Below are positions 10,319 through 22,254 of a DNA stretch of 64,000 nt, piece after piece. Each line of letters starts with the position of its first letter. Position 1 is the first letter of the stretch. The DNA is from Petunia secreta (taxonomy: Eukaryota > Streptophyta > Magnoliopsida > Solanales > Solanaceae), in the NCBI GenBank assembly GCA_029990175.1, contig JARKIP010000038.1, positions 29,395,501 through 29,459,500 of the forward strand, given 5' to 3'. The notes below the pieces were generated by a model. That model had not been told where the DNA came from and searched no databases. It was given only the letters and a program-made list of their open reading frames with translations. The translations under genes and the position numbers were made by a program.

Positions 10319-10342
10319 TATATACCCCCCCCCCCCCCCCCC
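10319..10342 (+). promoter_or_regulatory. TATA box and 18-base poly-C tract upstream of the MEGLIP gene
   Basis: TATATA at 10319-10324 is followed at once by 18 consecutive C residues and then a CT-rich leader. It lies 137-160 bases ahead of the ATG at 10479 and is a plausible core promoter. The small ORF at 10221-10445, which spans this tract, is judged not to be a gene. Confidence 0.4.
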
Positions 10343-10478
10343 TCCCTCCTCTCATTTTAAATTCACTCCTAAGTCTCCAAACTCCACACAAGCCTTTAAC
10401 CTCCCAACACTACTTTCTTCAAAAACTTGCAAAAAGAGGGGTTGAGCAAGAGAACATTATCGAACTAGGGAAAATAAA

Positions 10479-10769
10479 ATGGAGGGGTTGATTCCATTTG
10501 TTTACAAAGCAATAATGGAGTACAAAAATGGTGGGACAATGTGGATGAATGAATCGCCTTCAGCTTCATACATGAGACTTCCAGCTGGTGATTCTGGCCG
10601 TTTTGAAACGTCCGATATACAACTTTTTGGACATGCAGATTCTAGGTTTTCGACAACCACTTCTTCATCACCTTCTACAACCATTGCAACTAAGAGAATG
10701 GTCTCCGGTGGGGTGCAGTCGCCAGCAGCGAGATCATGCCACAGGATTTCTACTCGTGTTATGAAGTGA
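10479..10769 (+). CDS. Small MEGLIP-type plant protein, function unknown
   Basis: This is a single-exon ORF of 96 residues. It opens MEGLIPFVYKAIMEYKNG, followed by NESPSASYMRLPAGDSGRF and TSDIQLF, then a Ser/Thr-rich stretch and a basic C-terminus. The MEGLIP opening and the SPSASYMRLP..DSGRF block recall a family of short, uncharacterised angiosperm proteins I know by pattern only. No signal peptide, membrane span or catalytic motif is visible. The ATG has purine context (AAAATGG). The gene stands alone, with a TATA box and CT-rich leader upstream and about 350 bases of likely 3' UTR after the TGA. It is one of the few host genes here without transposon damage. Confidence 0.6.
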   Translation: MEGLIPFVYKAIMEYKNGGTMWMNESPSASYMRLPAGDSGRFETSDIQLFGHADSRFSTTTSSSPSTTIATKRMVSGGVQSPAARSCHRISTRVMK

Positions 10770-11500
10770 TTGTCTTGATGTTGAAGTAAACCAAAATAAC
10801 TTTGCTATAAGGAAAACATAGCAATTTTAAAGGTGTCAAGTATGGTACAAATGATAGTGACAAGGGGCCAAAGGGGGTGGGGTGGACTTTCGCTTATGAG
10901 AAGCTTCTTTTTTTCTCCTCCTTCTAATCTTCTTCCTCTTATTTCTAGATTTCCTTTTCCTTTTTAGTTTGGTGTTGAGGATAACCAACAGGACCTCATA
11001 CTTTCGTTTAAGTTGATGGTTTCTTGTTTGGTGTAAGTTTGAGGATAACCAAAGGGAGCTCAGGCTTATGCTTTTCTCTGTGTAATTTCAAAATGTATAT
11101 AATGGTTAAATGTGGTGTGTGTGTGATAAATTGTCATAATTTCTGTTTCTTCTAATGCATAGTTCATTTGATTTTTAAAATAATGGAATTTAAAGTGACA
11201 TGCAATTTAACTTTAAATGAAATTTAATGTGCATGTTGCTCGATTGAATCATTTTAGAAAATCAATTGGCCAGCTAAACCTTGGAATAGCTTTATAAATG
11301 TAACTATAGAGACGAAATCCACCTAGCCTGATCACTCACATTTGCAGCTGTAGCCCATTTAGACAGCATCATTAGAAACACAGCCACTGTTGTCCTGGCG
11401 CATATTTTGCACAGTCTAGCCACTTTATCAAGAAGGAGATGGCCTTTACAACCGAAATGAGCCAACGATTCGAGTGACGTACCAGTGCTACGAATTGAGT
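10770..11500. other. Intergenic, including probable 3' UTR of the MEGLIP gene
   Basis: The first few hundred bases are T/G-rich, as in a plant 3' UTR. I see no coding frame, RNA gene or clear repeat in the rest. Confidence 0.4.
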
Positions 11501-12430
11501 GCTAGCACCTAGATTTGCCTATTTTTAGACCATTAGTAAGTTATGTCCATACAATTCAGCTGAAGTTAGCCACGTTTGATCTGAGTTTCAAATCTGATAT
11601 TTTTCAGGTCAATTCAAACCAAATATTGGAATTTGGTATGAAGTTGAGCCCAACTTTATACTTTTGGTATGGATTTAGCTCAATTTTGCTTCAATTAGTT
11701 TTTGTAGAAATTTTGCGTAGGGGCCTATTTGGCGTGCGCTAATTGATCCGTAGCCGTCAAAAATAAATTCGCTGAGAAATAGCCACCTCCGGACAAATCC
11801 CTGTATTTTATTATGGGACTTTATATAAAGCTTCAGTAAACTAACCCCAGTATAAAATAATGGAACCTTTGAACATGATAGTTCAAAGTCCCAGTATTTT
11901 GTTATGGTACTTTATATATAAAGCTTCAGTCCAGTATAAAATAATAGGACCTTTAAACATGATAGTTCAAAGTCCTATTATTTTGTTATGGGACTTTATA
12001 TATAAAGTTTCAGTCCAGTATAAAATAATGGGACCTTTGAACATGTTCGTTCAAAGTCCCAGTATAAAATACCGAGACTAGTCTGGGGTGTTTTCCAACG
12101 CTAATGGAGTGTAAGTGTGCGCGCGAATTCTTGACTATTTCTCAATTAATTTTAAAACGGTAGATAAAACTCATTGAGCGCGTCCAAAAATGGTTGCGCA
12201 TAAAATATTCGCCTAGTTTTTTTACTTAACTTCAAAGCAAATATTTGAATTTTATTTGAAGTTTTTCCCAACTTCATATTTTGGTCTGAATTTCATTTAA
12301 TTTTGTATCAATAAATTTAAGATTTGAAGTTCAGACCAAAATCGGCTAACTTTAGTCCCTGATGGTCTGAACATAACTTACCGATGGTCCAAACTTAGAT
12401 GGCCATATTTGCAACAGTTTAAAATGTGAC
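11500..12430. mobile_element. Fold-back (long inverted-repeat) element, host of a nested MITE
   Basis: The left part (11527-11625) and the right part (12325-12390, read in reverse complement) share the order GACCAT-yGGTAAGTTATGT-CC, then AAGTTAGCC, then TTCAAATCT. This gives an imperfect long inverted repeat. The space between is filled mostly by the 510-base MITE at 11704. The outer ends cannot be fixed from one copy. Confidence 0.45.
11704..12213 (+). mobile_element. MULE-like MITE with internal hairpin tandem units, copy 1
   Basis: 510 bases flanked by the 8-base direct repeat TAGTTTTT (11696-11703 and 12214-12221). The termini are long imperfect inverted repeats (TTTGGCGTGCGC...GAGAAATAGCC at the left against TTTGGACGCGC...GAGAAATAGTC at the right). 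The interior holds about 84-base tandem units, each containing a hairpin in which GGACCTTTGAACATG pairs with the following GTTCAAAGTCC. It is non-coding. A second, longer copy lies in the opposite orientation at 27851-28557. TSD length (8-9) and long TIRs suggest Mutator-like or hAT relatives; superfamily not certain. Confidence 0.65.
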
Positions 12431-13192
12431 TACAACTTAAATGAGTGTGGCTTAATAGGATGCCCAACGATATTTTTATGTTTGGGAGAATTATCTGTTG
12501 ATTTGCAAAAATATGACACGGGAAGCAATGGTTTACCTTTTTGCCCGCGCTAACAGATGGTTTGCAAAATGCCTTCGTTAATGGTTAATGAAAAAAATTC
12601 GGAGCCAAGACTTGCCTTTATATTTTTTCACTTTTCAACACTTATCCCTTCAAGTATTGGCAATAGGCAATACTTGTCGCACTTGATCGTAAGTCTTGGT
12701 AAAAAGAAAAGACTTGCCTTTGGCCCCTGCTCGATTTGCCAACACTTGAACGGCAAGTATTGGCAAAAGGCAACACTTGCTGCACTTCGTCGTAAGTCTT
12801 GAAAATTGCCAAGACTTGCCCCTTCCAGTCTTCCTGCATTCTCGGCACATAACTTGAAGTATTGGCAAAACAATGCCCTTGAAGTATAGCCAATTACCAA
12901 GACTTACAAAAATTTTGCCATGAAGTCTTGGCTCCGGACTAAATAAAGGCTTTTTGCTAAAACATTCCTTAGCGTGGATAATTTTGTAAAACTACTCTTC
13001 ATAGAGGACATGCGGTGAAACTTTTTGGAATTAGTGTGCCATGCCAGCAATTCTTCTACAATGGATTTGGAAAAAATTAATTAAATAAGTAGGTAAGCCC
13101 ACAATGTTATAGTAATTGATAACTAGGTGCAAATATTACATAAAATGCGATTAGAGATTTTTTAACATAATATATAGTCATTTTAAAAAAAT
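12431..13192. repeat. Intergenic with two copies of a 45-base AAGTATTGGCAA motif
   Basis: AGTATTGGCAA..GGCAA.ACTTG..GCACTT..TCGTAAGTCTTG occurs at about 12653-12698 and 12757-12801, roughly 104 bases apart. Related inverted words (CCAAGACTTGCC, GGCAAGTATTGG) recur to about 12945. A looser relative may lie at 52.06-52.26 kb. The rest of the stretch shows nothing I can name. Confidence 0.4.
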
Positions 13193-13422
13193 TACTCTTT
13201 CTGACCAAATTTATGTGGTGATATTTGAGTTGGCTCGGAATTTAAGAAAAAGAGATGATTTTTGAAATTTGTAGTCTAAAAGACTAAAATAAGCCATTAG
13301 AAATTTGTCTGGCTGGAAATCATTCAACAAAAGCAAAATATTTCTACTGATGGTAAGATAACATTCTCTTTGGGACATACCACAAAGAAAATAATGTCAC
13401 ATAAATTGGGACGGAGGAAGTA
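13193..13422. mobile_element. Stowaway-like MITE
   Basis: The left end TACTCTTTCTGACCAAATTT and the right end (reverse complement TACTTCCTCCGTCCCAATTT), each followed by ATGTG, form terminal inverted repeats around an AT-rich core. The 230-base element resembles the TACTCCCTCCGTCCCAATTTATG family of plant MITEs. It is non-coding. Confidence 0.6.
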
Positions 13423-13722
13423 TAAAATAAATAGAAAAAGAAAACTTATTTACAAAGAATAGTAGAAAAAACCTAGCCTCCAGAAAAGATACCGCGCGCG
13501 CATTATAAAAGATACCGTAGAAAAATACTTCGCACAGCAAAAATGATACGACACGCAAAAGAAAAAGTACGGAGAGCAATAAAAAAGACACGACACACAA
13601 AATAAAAAAAAAATGAGTGCAACAGAAAAGATACTTCATGCATCGCGTCTCAAAAAAAAAAAATACTTCACGCAACAAAGATATGATCAACAGATAAGCT
13701 AATATTACCTATACATATATAT
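13423..13722. other. A-rich intergenic stretch
   Basis: It is purine-rich, with a loosely repeated GAAAAGATAC / AAAATACTTC.CGCA pattern and several A-runs. No gene is visible. Confidence 0.4.
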
Positions 13723-15957
13723 TGACATGACCCGGAATCCGGTTAGGCCGTGCGGGCACCCGACATCTTCCCCTAGACTCGTCGGGCGAATCCTTACCAA
13801 TTAAATTAGGAAAATAAATATAACAATTCATGAAAAAGGACAAGACCTAAAAATAAAAATACAGACATACTGATACCTCTAAGTTGTACAAAAGAAATTA
13901 CACCTGACTATCCAACATACTAGGTTTAGGGCTATCCAGACTAGACATCTAAGAGTACAAAAGAAGACAGATACCTCCTGAAGGAAGCAAAATGCAACTG
14001 AAATAATAAACAATAAACTGGTGGCCATCTGAAATAAAATTTGGCTCACCATGACAGCTGAAGTCATCTTCGCTCCTTCACAACATGGCGAACTCAATCC
14101 TGGAGACCTGCCGAAACGAAATAGATAGACAAGAAACAAACAACAAACGAGGGTGAGTCAAAAGGACTTAATAAGGGGGGCAGACTAGCTACCTCAAATA
14201 ATAGGATAGCTAGCCAGGGAGAAAAGAAACAAATAAACCAAATTCCTCTTATTTAAATTATAAAAAGGCAGAGTCCGATAATAACCGGAAACACGTATGA
14301 AACCATAAACTCAACCAGGAATACGAGCCAGAAACATATCAACAAATAAGCGATGCACGTATAAGTAGAACAGTAGTCATGTACCACAAGTCTACACAAT
14401 GAAATGAAATGAAATGAAATATGATGCAAGGGTCACATGTGCCAAATGAATGGAGCGGAATCCTCCTGTTCCTAGGGCGGAATCCTCCTACCCTCAATAT
14501 AATGCAATTGAGTGGAATCCTCCTACTCCTAGGGCGGAACCCTCCTACCCTTAGTATAATGCAATGTAATGCATATGAATGACATATGATGCCTATGAAT
14601 GCAATATGATGCAATAATAACCCTTCACCGGCGCGGGACTCTCATCGACAGCCGGGAAGTAGATGCCAACTCACAGCTAGAGTACAATGCTCAGATCCTC
14701 AATGCAATACCAACAACAGGACATAACATATAATATACAATGTATATCCAAAGTTAAGGCGTAAGGAGTACGCCTATCGGCAGCTACACACGTAAGGAAC
14801 ACGTGGTAGAAAATCCACGAGGCCAAGTGCCTCTAAAGAAATGGATATAGACACTTACCTCTTCCAAAAGTTAGCATTGCTAATCAAAAAACACTTTATC
14901 CTTTGATTTCATTGCCACACGATCCCACTCTATTCAATAAGTAGAAAAATATATCATATTAGGCTAAAGGCTTCATTCCTCATATCTTAGGCAATCCGGT
15001 TGGGAATCTGATACCCTATTCCTATACGCAATACGCAGCCCAGGCCTATGTACAGGGTTTAAGGTTACATAACCAAACCCTAAATAAATTACATTTATAT
15101 ATTGTCCATAACTCACTAAGTACGAATATATAATCAATTCCGCTATCGGGGTCCAGTAGACCCTTTAAACTATTAATTGAACTTATTAAAATGATGTCTA
15201 ATATCCCAACGTCAACATATATTTAAGCACACGTAATAAACTAAAATAATGCATTAAGATCATTACCTGAATGTTTCGGAGTGAAAATTTTACTTTTCTC
15301 CGGCTCTTTTCTCATTTTCTGGCATTTTTTGCTGCGTTTCTGTTTCTTCACCATGTTTCTGTCCTATTTTTGCTTCTAGGCTTCGCATTGAAGCTTTAGG
15401 GATATATATCTCATTCCACCGCCCTTAATTTCTTTTCCTTTCTCCTTTGTTTTCTTTTCTTTTATTTTATTTTCTTTTCTCGACGAAAATTAAAACAGAA
15501 CTCTACGAAATTCGAAATGATCCAAAATTTTTCAAGTAAGTTATAAAAAATATATGTAACACGCTTGCTCAGGCAGATCTCAAATCGGACTCCCGAAACT
15601 CAATATGCAAATTAAATGGAAAAAGGTCAAATAATTTAACTTTCAGCATTTTAGCGGAAACTAGCCGAACAACCTCTAAATTCACTTTCGAAAAATTAAA
15701 AAATTCACAAATAATCATACGCCTAACAGCGCTTTCGGATTTCGAATCGGAGCTCATTCGCCAAAACCGAGCTCGAAAATCTCTTTTTAATATTTATCGA
15801 CAATAAAAACTAAAACCTTCTTCCGATGCCTACCAAATGAGGTCTGATTTAGCTCAAATTTTACAGATAAGTCTCAATGAACCTTACAAATATTTTAAAA
15901 TTATCGGCACGCCAATCGGAGTCCTAACTTCCGAAACGACTAACCGAGGTCGTTTCA
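13723..15957 (-). repeat. 3' LTR of a minus-strand Ty3/gypsy element
   Basis: This repeat is nearly collinear with 19986-22254. On the + strand it opens TGACATGACCC and closes CGTTTCA. The left flank TATAT (13718-13722) matches the TATAT after the other LTR. Next to it, inside the element, lies a purine tract on the minus strand (AAGTGGAGGAGAA). The LTR contains a tandem pair of about 60-base units, GGAATCCTCCT..CTCCTAGGGCGGAA, at 14456-14565, and runs of ATGAATG/ATATGATGC words. Confidence 0.75.
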
Positions 15958-18900
15958 TTCTCCTCCACTTAAACTCTCGTTCGTCCTCGAATGAGCCTAA
16001 GTCTAAAGAAAAATTTGCACAGATAACAAAAGAACTTGCACGACCTTCCTAAGCTACTCCACGGATATTATCTCATGATTGCAGAATCAGAATTATAACA
16101 CGAACACCGAACTCTTGGAATAAAGTATATCCGAATAATATGATAACACCATTGCCCGGATTATTCTGACTAAAATGATCCTTCCTCGGTCACGAGAGGA
16201 GAGTTTTACTTTTTCGAAACAAAGATATACGGAACTCTTGATGGATTAACATGATTCAGCCGATAATCACCTCTTCGATATACCTTTCGATATAGAACAT
16301 GTCGATGGAACTAAGAATTAGCTCACGCTTGATGCAATAGGGGGAGCTTTTAAAGTACCTTGTCATTACACACTATAGAAGATTTGATGCAAGCTATATT
16401 ATTTTTACGAATGCACTATGCAACATCTCAGTTGATTTTAGTGTGGTTCCGCAAGCTCCTTGTGGGAATATAGTTACTCATATCCTAATGTATGTCAAAG
16501 GTTCATCTGAATAGGGTCTATCATATAAGGATAAGGATCACGCAAATACTACTGGATAGTATGATGCAAACCAGGAATGATCTTCAGACTAAACATCTAT
16601 TTCAGGGTATTGTCTTTGAATTGGAAATGTTATGACTTAAGAAAGTTAAAATAAAAGAGACATGTAGTTGGACCATGAACTGAGGCAGAATACTAGCAAC
16701 AAAGTTGATTACATGTGCACTTATAATGCTAAAGTAGCTTCTCAAGGAGTTGAGGTGTGAAGGAGATATGCCAATGATGGATGGACAATAAACCGCACTA
16801 GATCTTTAATACTAAATTTTCATGAAGTAAAACAACGTCAGTATGAGGATTCAGTTCTAGTTGAATACAGACAGCTAGCTAGAAGAAAACCGGAGTTACC
16901 ACACAAGGTTACTACTGACGGTGTTCTCATGTATAAAGATAGACTTTGTGTTCCTGATGTTGCAGATTTACGTGGACAGATTATGATAGAGGCACATTAT
17001 TCCAGATACACTGTTCATCCAGGTTCGACTAAGATGTACAATTGGTGGGACGGAATGAAGTGAGACATAGCAGAATTTGTGGCTCTGTGTTCTAATTGCC
17101 AGCAAGTTAAAGTCGTGTCATCTTTCCAGACTTTATGCTTTTAGCAGATAGGTACGTATATCTGATCAGGTTGCCAGCTTATCTCTATCATTAATAGATT
17201 ATTAGTAGGTTTAGCAATGATCGACACTCATTGTAGGTTTCTGTCGTGGCCCTAGGTTGGGTCGTGACAAAAGTGGTATCAACACCTTAGAGATTTAGTA
17301 TTACCATTCAGTATTTGGAGGAAGACTCATCCACTTAAAGCACAAACTAATGCAGCTATTTGAATAGAAATAATCATCCCCATACAACCTGCTGGATTAA
17401 GAAAGATTTAGCTAAAACATGATGCGTCTCAGACCTAAGCTACCAAATTACCCTCTCGAGTTGCCAAACAGCTGCAAAATCGAGTTCACAATTCCATACC
17501 CTTGCCATAAGAACCGGTGCCTGGTAGATCAGCTCAGGGGCCAAATGACACATCTCATTACCCTTAGTAGCCCTAAAACACAATGTCCTTACCCGGTTAC
17601 CTTGGCACGCACTCTGGCTCAACACAGGGAACATCACAATAGGTTACTGACCGCCTAAGCTCACCAGTGCCGATCAAGAAAGAGATGACAACATACTGAG
17701 GATAGAAATAATTAGAACTTCAGGAAGGTCATCTTCTTATATACTTGGCTACCAGAGCTAGAGTACATCCGAATCGGCTAACCAAAGAATCAAAATTGAA
17801 GGAATAGACATTAAATAAGCTTTATGGAACGACATCTATGCCAATTTGACCTCCCAATAAGAAGGAAACTCTGACAATTTACCAGAAACCCTTTTATAAC
17901 CCAGACAAGCTCAGAGGATAACATGACTTTACTACCGTTTTGAACCCATAGGAGATACGTAGATCAAATATTACTTACTAAGCACTTTACACCGGAAGAA
18001 ATAACGACACTCTCTGATGGTGATGAACTAGAATCCCATCATCCAACCAACACGAAATTCCGAGAAGAGAGGTAAACTGATTTGATATAATAAGAGAAGG
18101 TGGCACAACAGGATACCAAGCAGGAAATAGCGACACTCAGTGTCATTAATATCTCATATTTAGACCAGATAAATTAGCAGGGTCTCACAAATTCCCTGAA
18201 TAAATCATACTAGAAGCTCACCCCTATACTGCAATCGATTCTTAGTAGAAATAATACCCTAGGAAGCCATGGAAACATGGTAAGATAAACGAATTCAGAC
18301 CGATCGGAAGAATCAAATCTTACTCATATAAGTAAGGAAGAAATACTTGGGTCTACTACATCAGATACCTCAACATCCTGCCAGACTAGTAGGTATTAGA
18401 ACTGCCTCTGCAGCTGAGCCGAGCCGCTACCCTGATAATTACTTCTAGATGAACCACTATCACCACACTCTCGACCTCTACTGGATGGTGGCATTTTGCT
18501 GGCTGATTGAGATCTAAAGGAAATCTCCTGCGACTGTGCAGGTGCCTGATGACAAGAGAAAGGACGACTGCCTACTTAACGGAGTAAGGGAGAACTCCAA
18601 CAAAGATGACAGGCTCACAATAATGATAACACCTTTTCAGTGAAAATGGAAGTTGGACATATTGTTGATAGATATAAAGAGAAAAAGTAGGTCTGATATG
18701 GACGAACTACTGGCGCACTCTAATAATCGCGTGACAGAAGCTGAGATAACCTGGAAGGTGAACTCCCAAAATAACCAGAACTCTTACCTCCAAATGAGGT
18801 ACCATGTTTCCCACCAGGGCCGTGGGATCTCTTGCTTTCCCACTCTAACTCTTCCCGCTCCAACTTATGGTATGCCTCGAACCTTCAGGCAATATCAACA

Positions 18901-19985
18901 ACAACATCAAATGAAATCCCAACCTCAATCTCTCGAGCCATCTGGGATCTCAAGGAAAAAGAAAGGTCATCAATAAATCTTTGAATCTCTCAGAAGGCTC
19001 ATGAACTAGTTCTAATGCATATCAAGCCATTCTATAGAATTCAAACTCATATTCTGAAACATTAACAGGCTAACCAACATGCTACCCTGTCCAATCAACT
19101 CAAACTGGAAACAATTTTCATATCGCTCGCTACTCGAAAGGAACTTTTCCACAAATCTAGAAGAAAAACCGAACCAAGTTAGCTAATAAGAGAGCAGCCC
19201 ACCAATTCAAGGTTGGACCCTCAAACTGGAAAGAAGAATAATCAACATCATACCACTCGATATAATCAAGAGCCTGAAGGATACACTGACATCATTTTAT
19301 TTTAAAAAAACTTACACGGGGATTATCTAATGCATTGCTTGGGAATATCGGGATGTTCAACCGCGTAAAATAATGCAACCTCTTTGAGCACTTAGACCCA
19401 ATAATTACCTCAGTTACCTAACCAGCCAGAACAACTGGAGGCACAACACACGTTGCCTCCGGAACATACTTTATTGCGGAAATATTAAGAACTGGAATAG
19501 GAGCTCCCTGAGACCGAACATCTGCATCTGCGGCAACCTAATAAGCTACCTAGCAAATAATAGGTTCTTGCGGTATCTGCGTCGCCAAGATTCTCGTAAA
19601 AGCATCGTAGAGAGCCAAGGGAACCACAAGGCCCTGCTCCCTTGACCATCGCGAGCTCGTACAGCTGGGGCCTCCGCAATTGGATCGCCAGCACGATCCA
19701 CAACTCTCGGGGCTTGATCAGCGCTAGCCTCTGACTAGACTGCTTCGTCGTGAATCTAACCTTTTGCTGGTTTGTCGCACAAGGGTTCACCATTACTACG
19801 AAGGAATCAACGAAAATATTTTTGCATCCCAGACAAACGCACGATTAGAAAAGAATGAAGGAAAACTTTCTAAATGCCATCATAGCCTCTCGTAGATAAG
19901 TACGGACGTCTACGTACCCATCAGCGAGACTCTACTAGACATTGTCTTAGTCTGGATAGACTCTAAACCGGGCTCTGATACCAAC
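15958..19985 (-). pseudogene. Decayed internal region of the minus-strand Ty3/gypsy element
   Basis: 4.0 kb lie between the LTRs. On the minus strand, a primer-binding site complementary to initiator tRNA-Met (TTGGTATCAGAGCCC, 19971-19985) directly follows the 5' LTR. A gag-like start opens at 19793 (MVNPCATNQQKVRF). Gag-like phrases continue, heavily broken, to about 17.6 kb. No intact Pol is found. Around 16760-17120 the + strand instead reads as an integrase zinc-finger fragment, so this interior is a mosaic of pieces in both orientations. The remainder (15958-16760, 17300-18600) gives only short ORFs with no recognisable domain. Confidence 0.55.
16760..17300 (+). pseudogene. Ty3/gypsy integrase zinc-finger fragment and LTR/PBS remnant, + strand
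   Basis: The + frame around 16890-17110 reads as an integrase N-terminus: DGVLMYKDRLCVP, then IEAHYSRYTVHPGSTKMY with the HHCC histidines, one in-frame TGA near 17060, then LCSNCQQVK with the cysteines. About 130 bases later, GGGTCGTGACAAAAGTGGTATCAA (17251-17285) looks like an LTR end followed by a degenerate tRNA-Met primer site. The orientation is opposite to the surrounding element, so this is a nested or inverted remnant. Confidence 0.5.
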
Positions 19986-22254
19986 TGACACGACCCGAAA
20001 TCCGTTTAGGCCGTGTAGGCAACCGACATCCTCCCCTGAACCTGTCGAGCGAACCCTTACCAATTAAATTAGGAAAATAAATATAACAATTCATAAATAA
20101 GGACAAGATTTTTTTTTAAAAAAAAAAACACAGACGTACTGATACCTCTAAGCTGTACAAAAGAAATTACACCTGACTATCCAACATACTAGGTTTAGGG
20201 CTATCCAGACTAGACATCTAAGAGTACAAAAGAAGACAGATACCTCCTGAAGGGAGCAAAATATAACTGAAATAATAAACAATAAACTGGTGTCCATCCG
20301 AAATAAAAGTTGGCTCACCATGATAGCTGAAGTCGTCTTCAATCCTTCACAATGTGGCGAACTCAATTCTGGAGCGAACCTGCCGAAACGAAACAGATAG
20401 ACAAGAAACAAACAAAAAACGAGGGTGAGTCAAAAGGACTTAATAAGTCGGGCAGACTAGCCACCTCAAATAATAGGATAGCTAGCCAGGGAGAAAAGAA
20501 ACAGATACACCAAATTCCTTTTATTTAAATTATAAAAAGGCAGAGTCAGATAATAACCGGAAACACATATGATACCATAAAGTCAACCAGGAATACGAGC
20601 CAGAAACATATCAGCAAATAAGTGATCCACGTATAAGCAGAACAGTAGTCATGTACCATAAGTCTACACAATGGTATGAAATGAAATGGAATGAGATGAG
20701 ATGAAATGAAATGAAATATGATGCAAGGGTCACATGTGCCAAATGAATGGAGCGGAATCCTCCTGCTCCTAGGGCGGAATCCTTCTACCCTCAATATAAT
20801 GCAATTGAGTGGAATCCTTCTGCTCCTAGGGCGGAACCCTCCTACCCTCAATATAATGCAATGTAATGCATATGAATGACATATGATGCATATGAATGCA
20901 ATATGATGCAATAATAACCCTTCACTGGTGCGGGACTCTCATCGACAGCCGGGAAGTAGATGCTAACTCACAACTAGAGTACAATGCTCAGATCCTCAAT
21001 GCAATACCAACAACAGGACATAACATATAATATACAATGTAAATCCAAAGCTAAGGCGTAAAGAGTACGCCTATCGGCAGCTACACACGTAAGGAATACG
21101 TGGTAGAAAATCCACGAGGCCAGGTGCCTCCAAAGAAATGGATATAAATACTTACCTCTTTAAAAGTTAGCATTTCTAATCAACAACCACTTTATCCTTT
21201 GATTTCATTGCCACATGATCCCACTCTATTCAATAAGCAGAAAAATATATCAAATTAGACTAAAGGCTTCATTCCTCACATCTTAGGGAAATCCGGTTAG
21301 GAACTGATACCCTATTCGTATACGCAATACGCAAGGCAGACCTATGTACAGGGTTTAAGGTTATATAACCAAACCCTAAATAAATTACATTTATATATTG
21401 TCCATAACTCACTAAGTACGAATATATAATCAATTCCGCTATCGGGGTCCAGTAGACCCTTTAAACTATTAATTGAACTTATTAAAATGATGTCTAATAT
21501 CCCAATTTGTACCGTCAACATATAATTAAACACACGTAATAAACTAAAATAATGCATTAAGATCATTACCTGAATATTTCGGAGTGAAAATTCTACTTTT
21601 CTCCGGCTCTTTTCTCATTTTCTGGCATTTTTTGCTGCGTTTCTGCTTCTTCACCATGTTTCTGTCTTATTTTTGCTTCTAGGCTTCGCATTGAAGCTTT
21701 AGGAATATATATCCCATTCCACCACCCTTCATTTCTTTTCCTTTCTCTTTTTTTCCTTTTATTTTATTTTCTTTTCTCGACGAAAATTAAAACGGAACTC
21801 TACGAAACTCGAAATGATCCCAAATTTCTCAAGTAAGTTATAAAAAATATATATAACACGCTTGCTCAGGCGGATCTCAAATCGGACTCCCAAAACTCAA
21901 TATGCAAATTAAATGGAAAAAGGTCAAATTATTTAACTTTCGGCATTTTAGCGGAAACTAGCCGAAGAACCTCGAAATTCACTTTCGAAAAATCACAAAA
22001 GTGACAAATAATCATACGAACCTAACGGCGTTTTCGGATTTCGAATCGGAGCTCATTCGCCAAAACCGAGCTCGAAAATCTTTTGTTAATATTTGTTGAC
22101 AATAAAAACGAAAACCTTCTTTCGATGCCTACCAAACGAGGTCTGATATAGCTCAAATTTTACAGATCAGACTCAATGGACCTTACGAATATTTTAAAAT
22201 TATCGGCACACCTCGGAGTCCTAACTTCCGAAACTACTAACCGAGGTCGTTTCA
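19986..22254 (-). repeat. 5' LTR of the minus-strand Ty3/gypsy element
   Basis: This 2.27-kb copy matches 13723-15957, with the same tandem GGAATCCTYCT..CTCCTAGGGCGGAA pair at 20753-20850. On the + strand it starts TGACACGACCC at the primer-binding site and ends CGTTTCA. TATAT at 22255-22259 is the second half of the target duplication. It contains many small indels and substitutions relative to its partner, so the insertion is old compared with the copia element at 33.4 kb. Confidence 0.75.

Noticed and set aside
10221..10445. 74-residue ORF with signal-peptide-like start and proline run
   Set aside because: The prolines come from the poly-C tract, and the ORF spans the likely TATA box and leader of the gene at 10479. 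No conserved motif was seen.
13397..13690. Hydrophobic 97-residue minus-strand ORF
   Set aside because: The composition follows A-rich/T-rich tracts and overlaps a MITE end; it has no domain pattern.
14339..14614. CRISPR-like repeats around GGAATCCTCC
   Set aside because: There are only two units, both copies lie within LTRs, the spacing is not CRISPR-like and the genome is a plant.
18653..18976. 107-residue + strand ORF
   Set aside because: It is opposite to the gag-like reading of the decayed minus-strand gypsy element and looks like a shadow frame.
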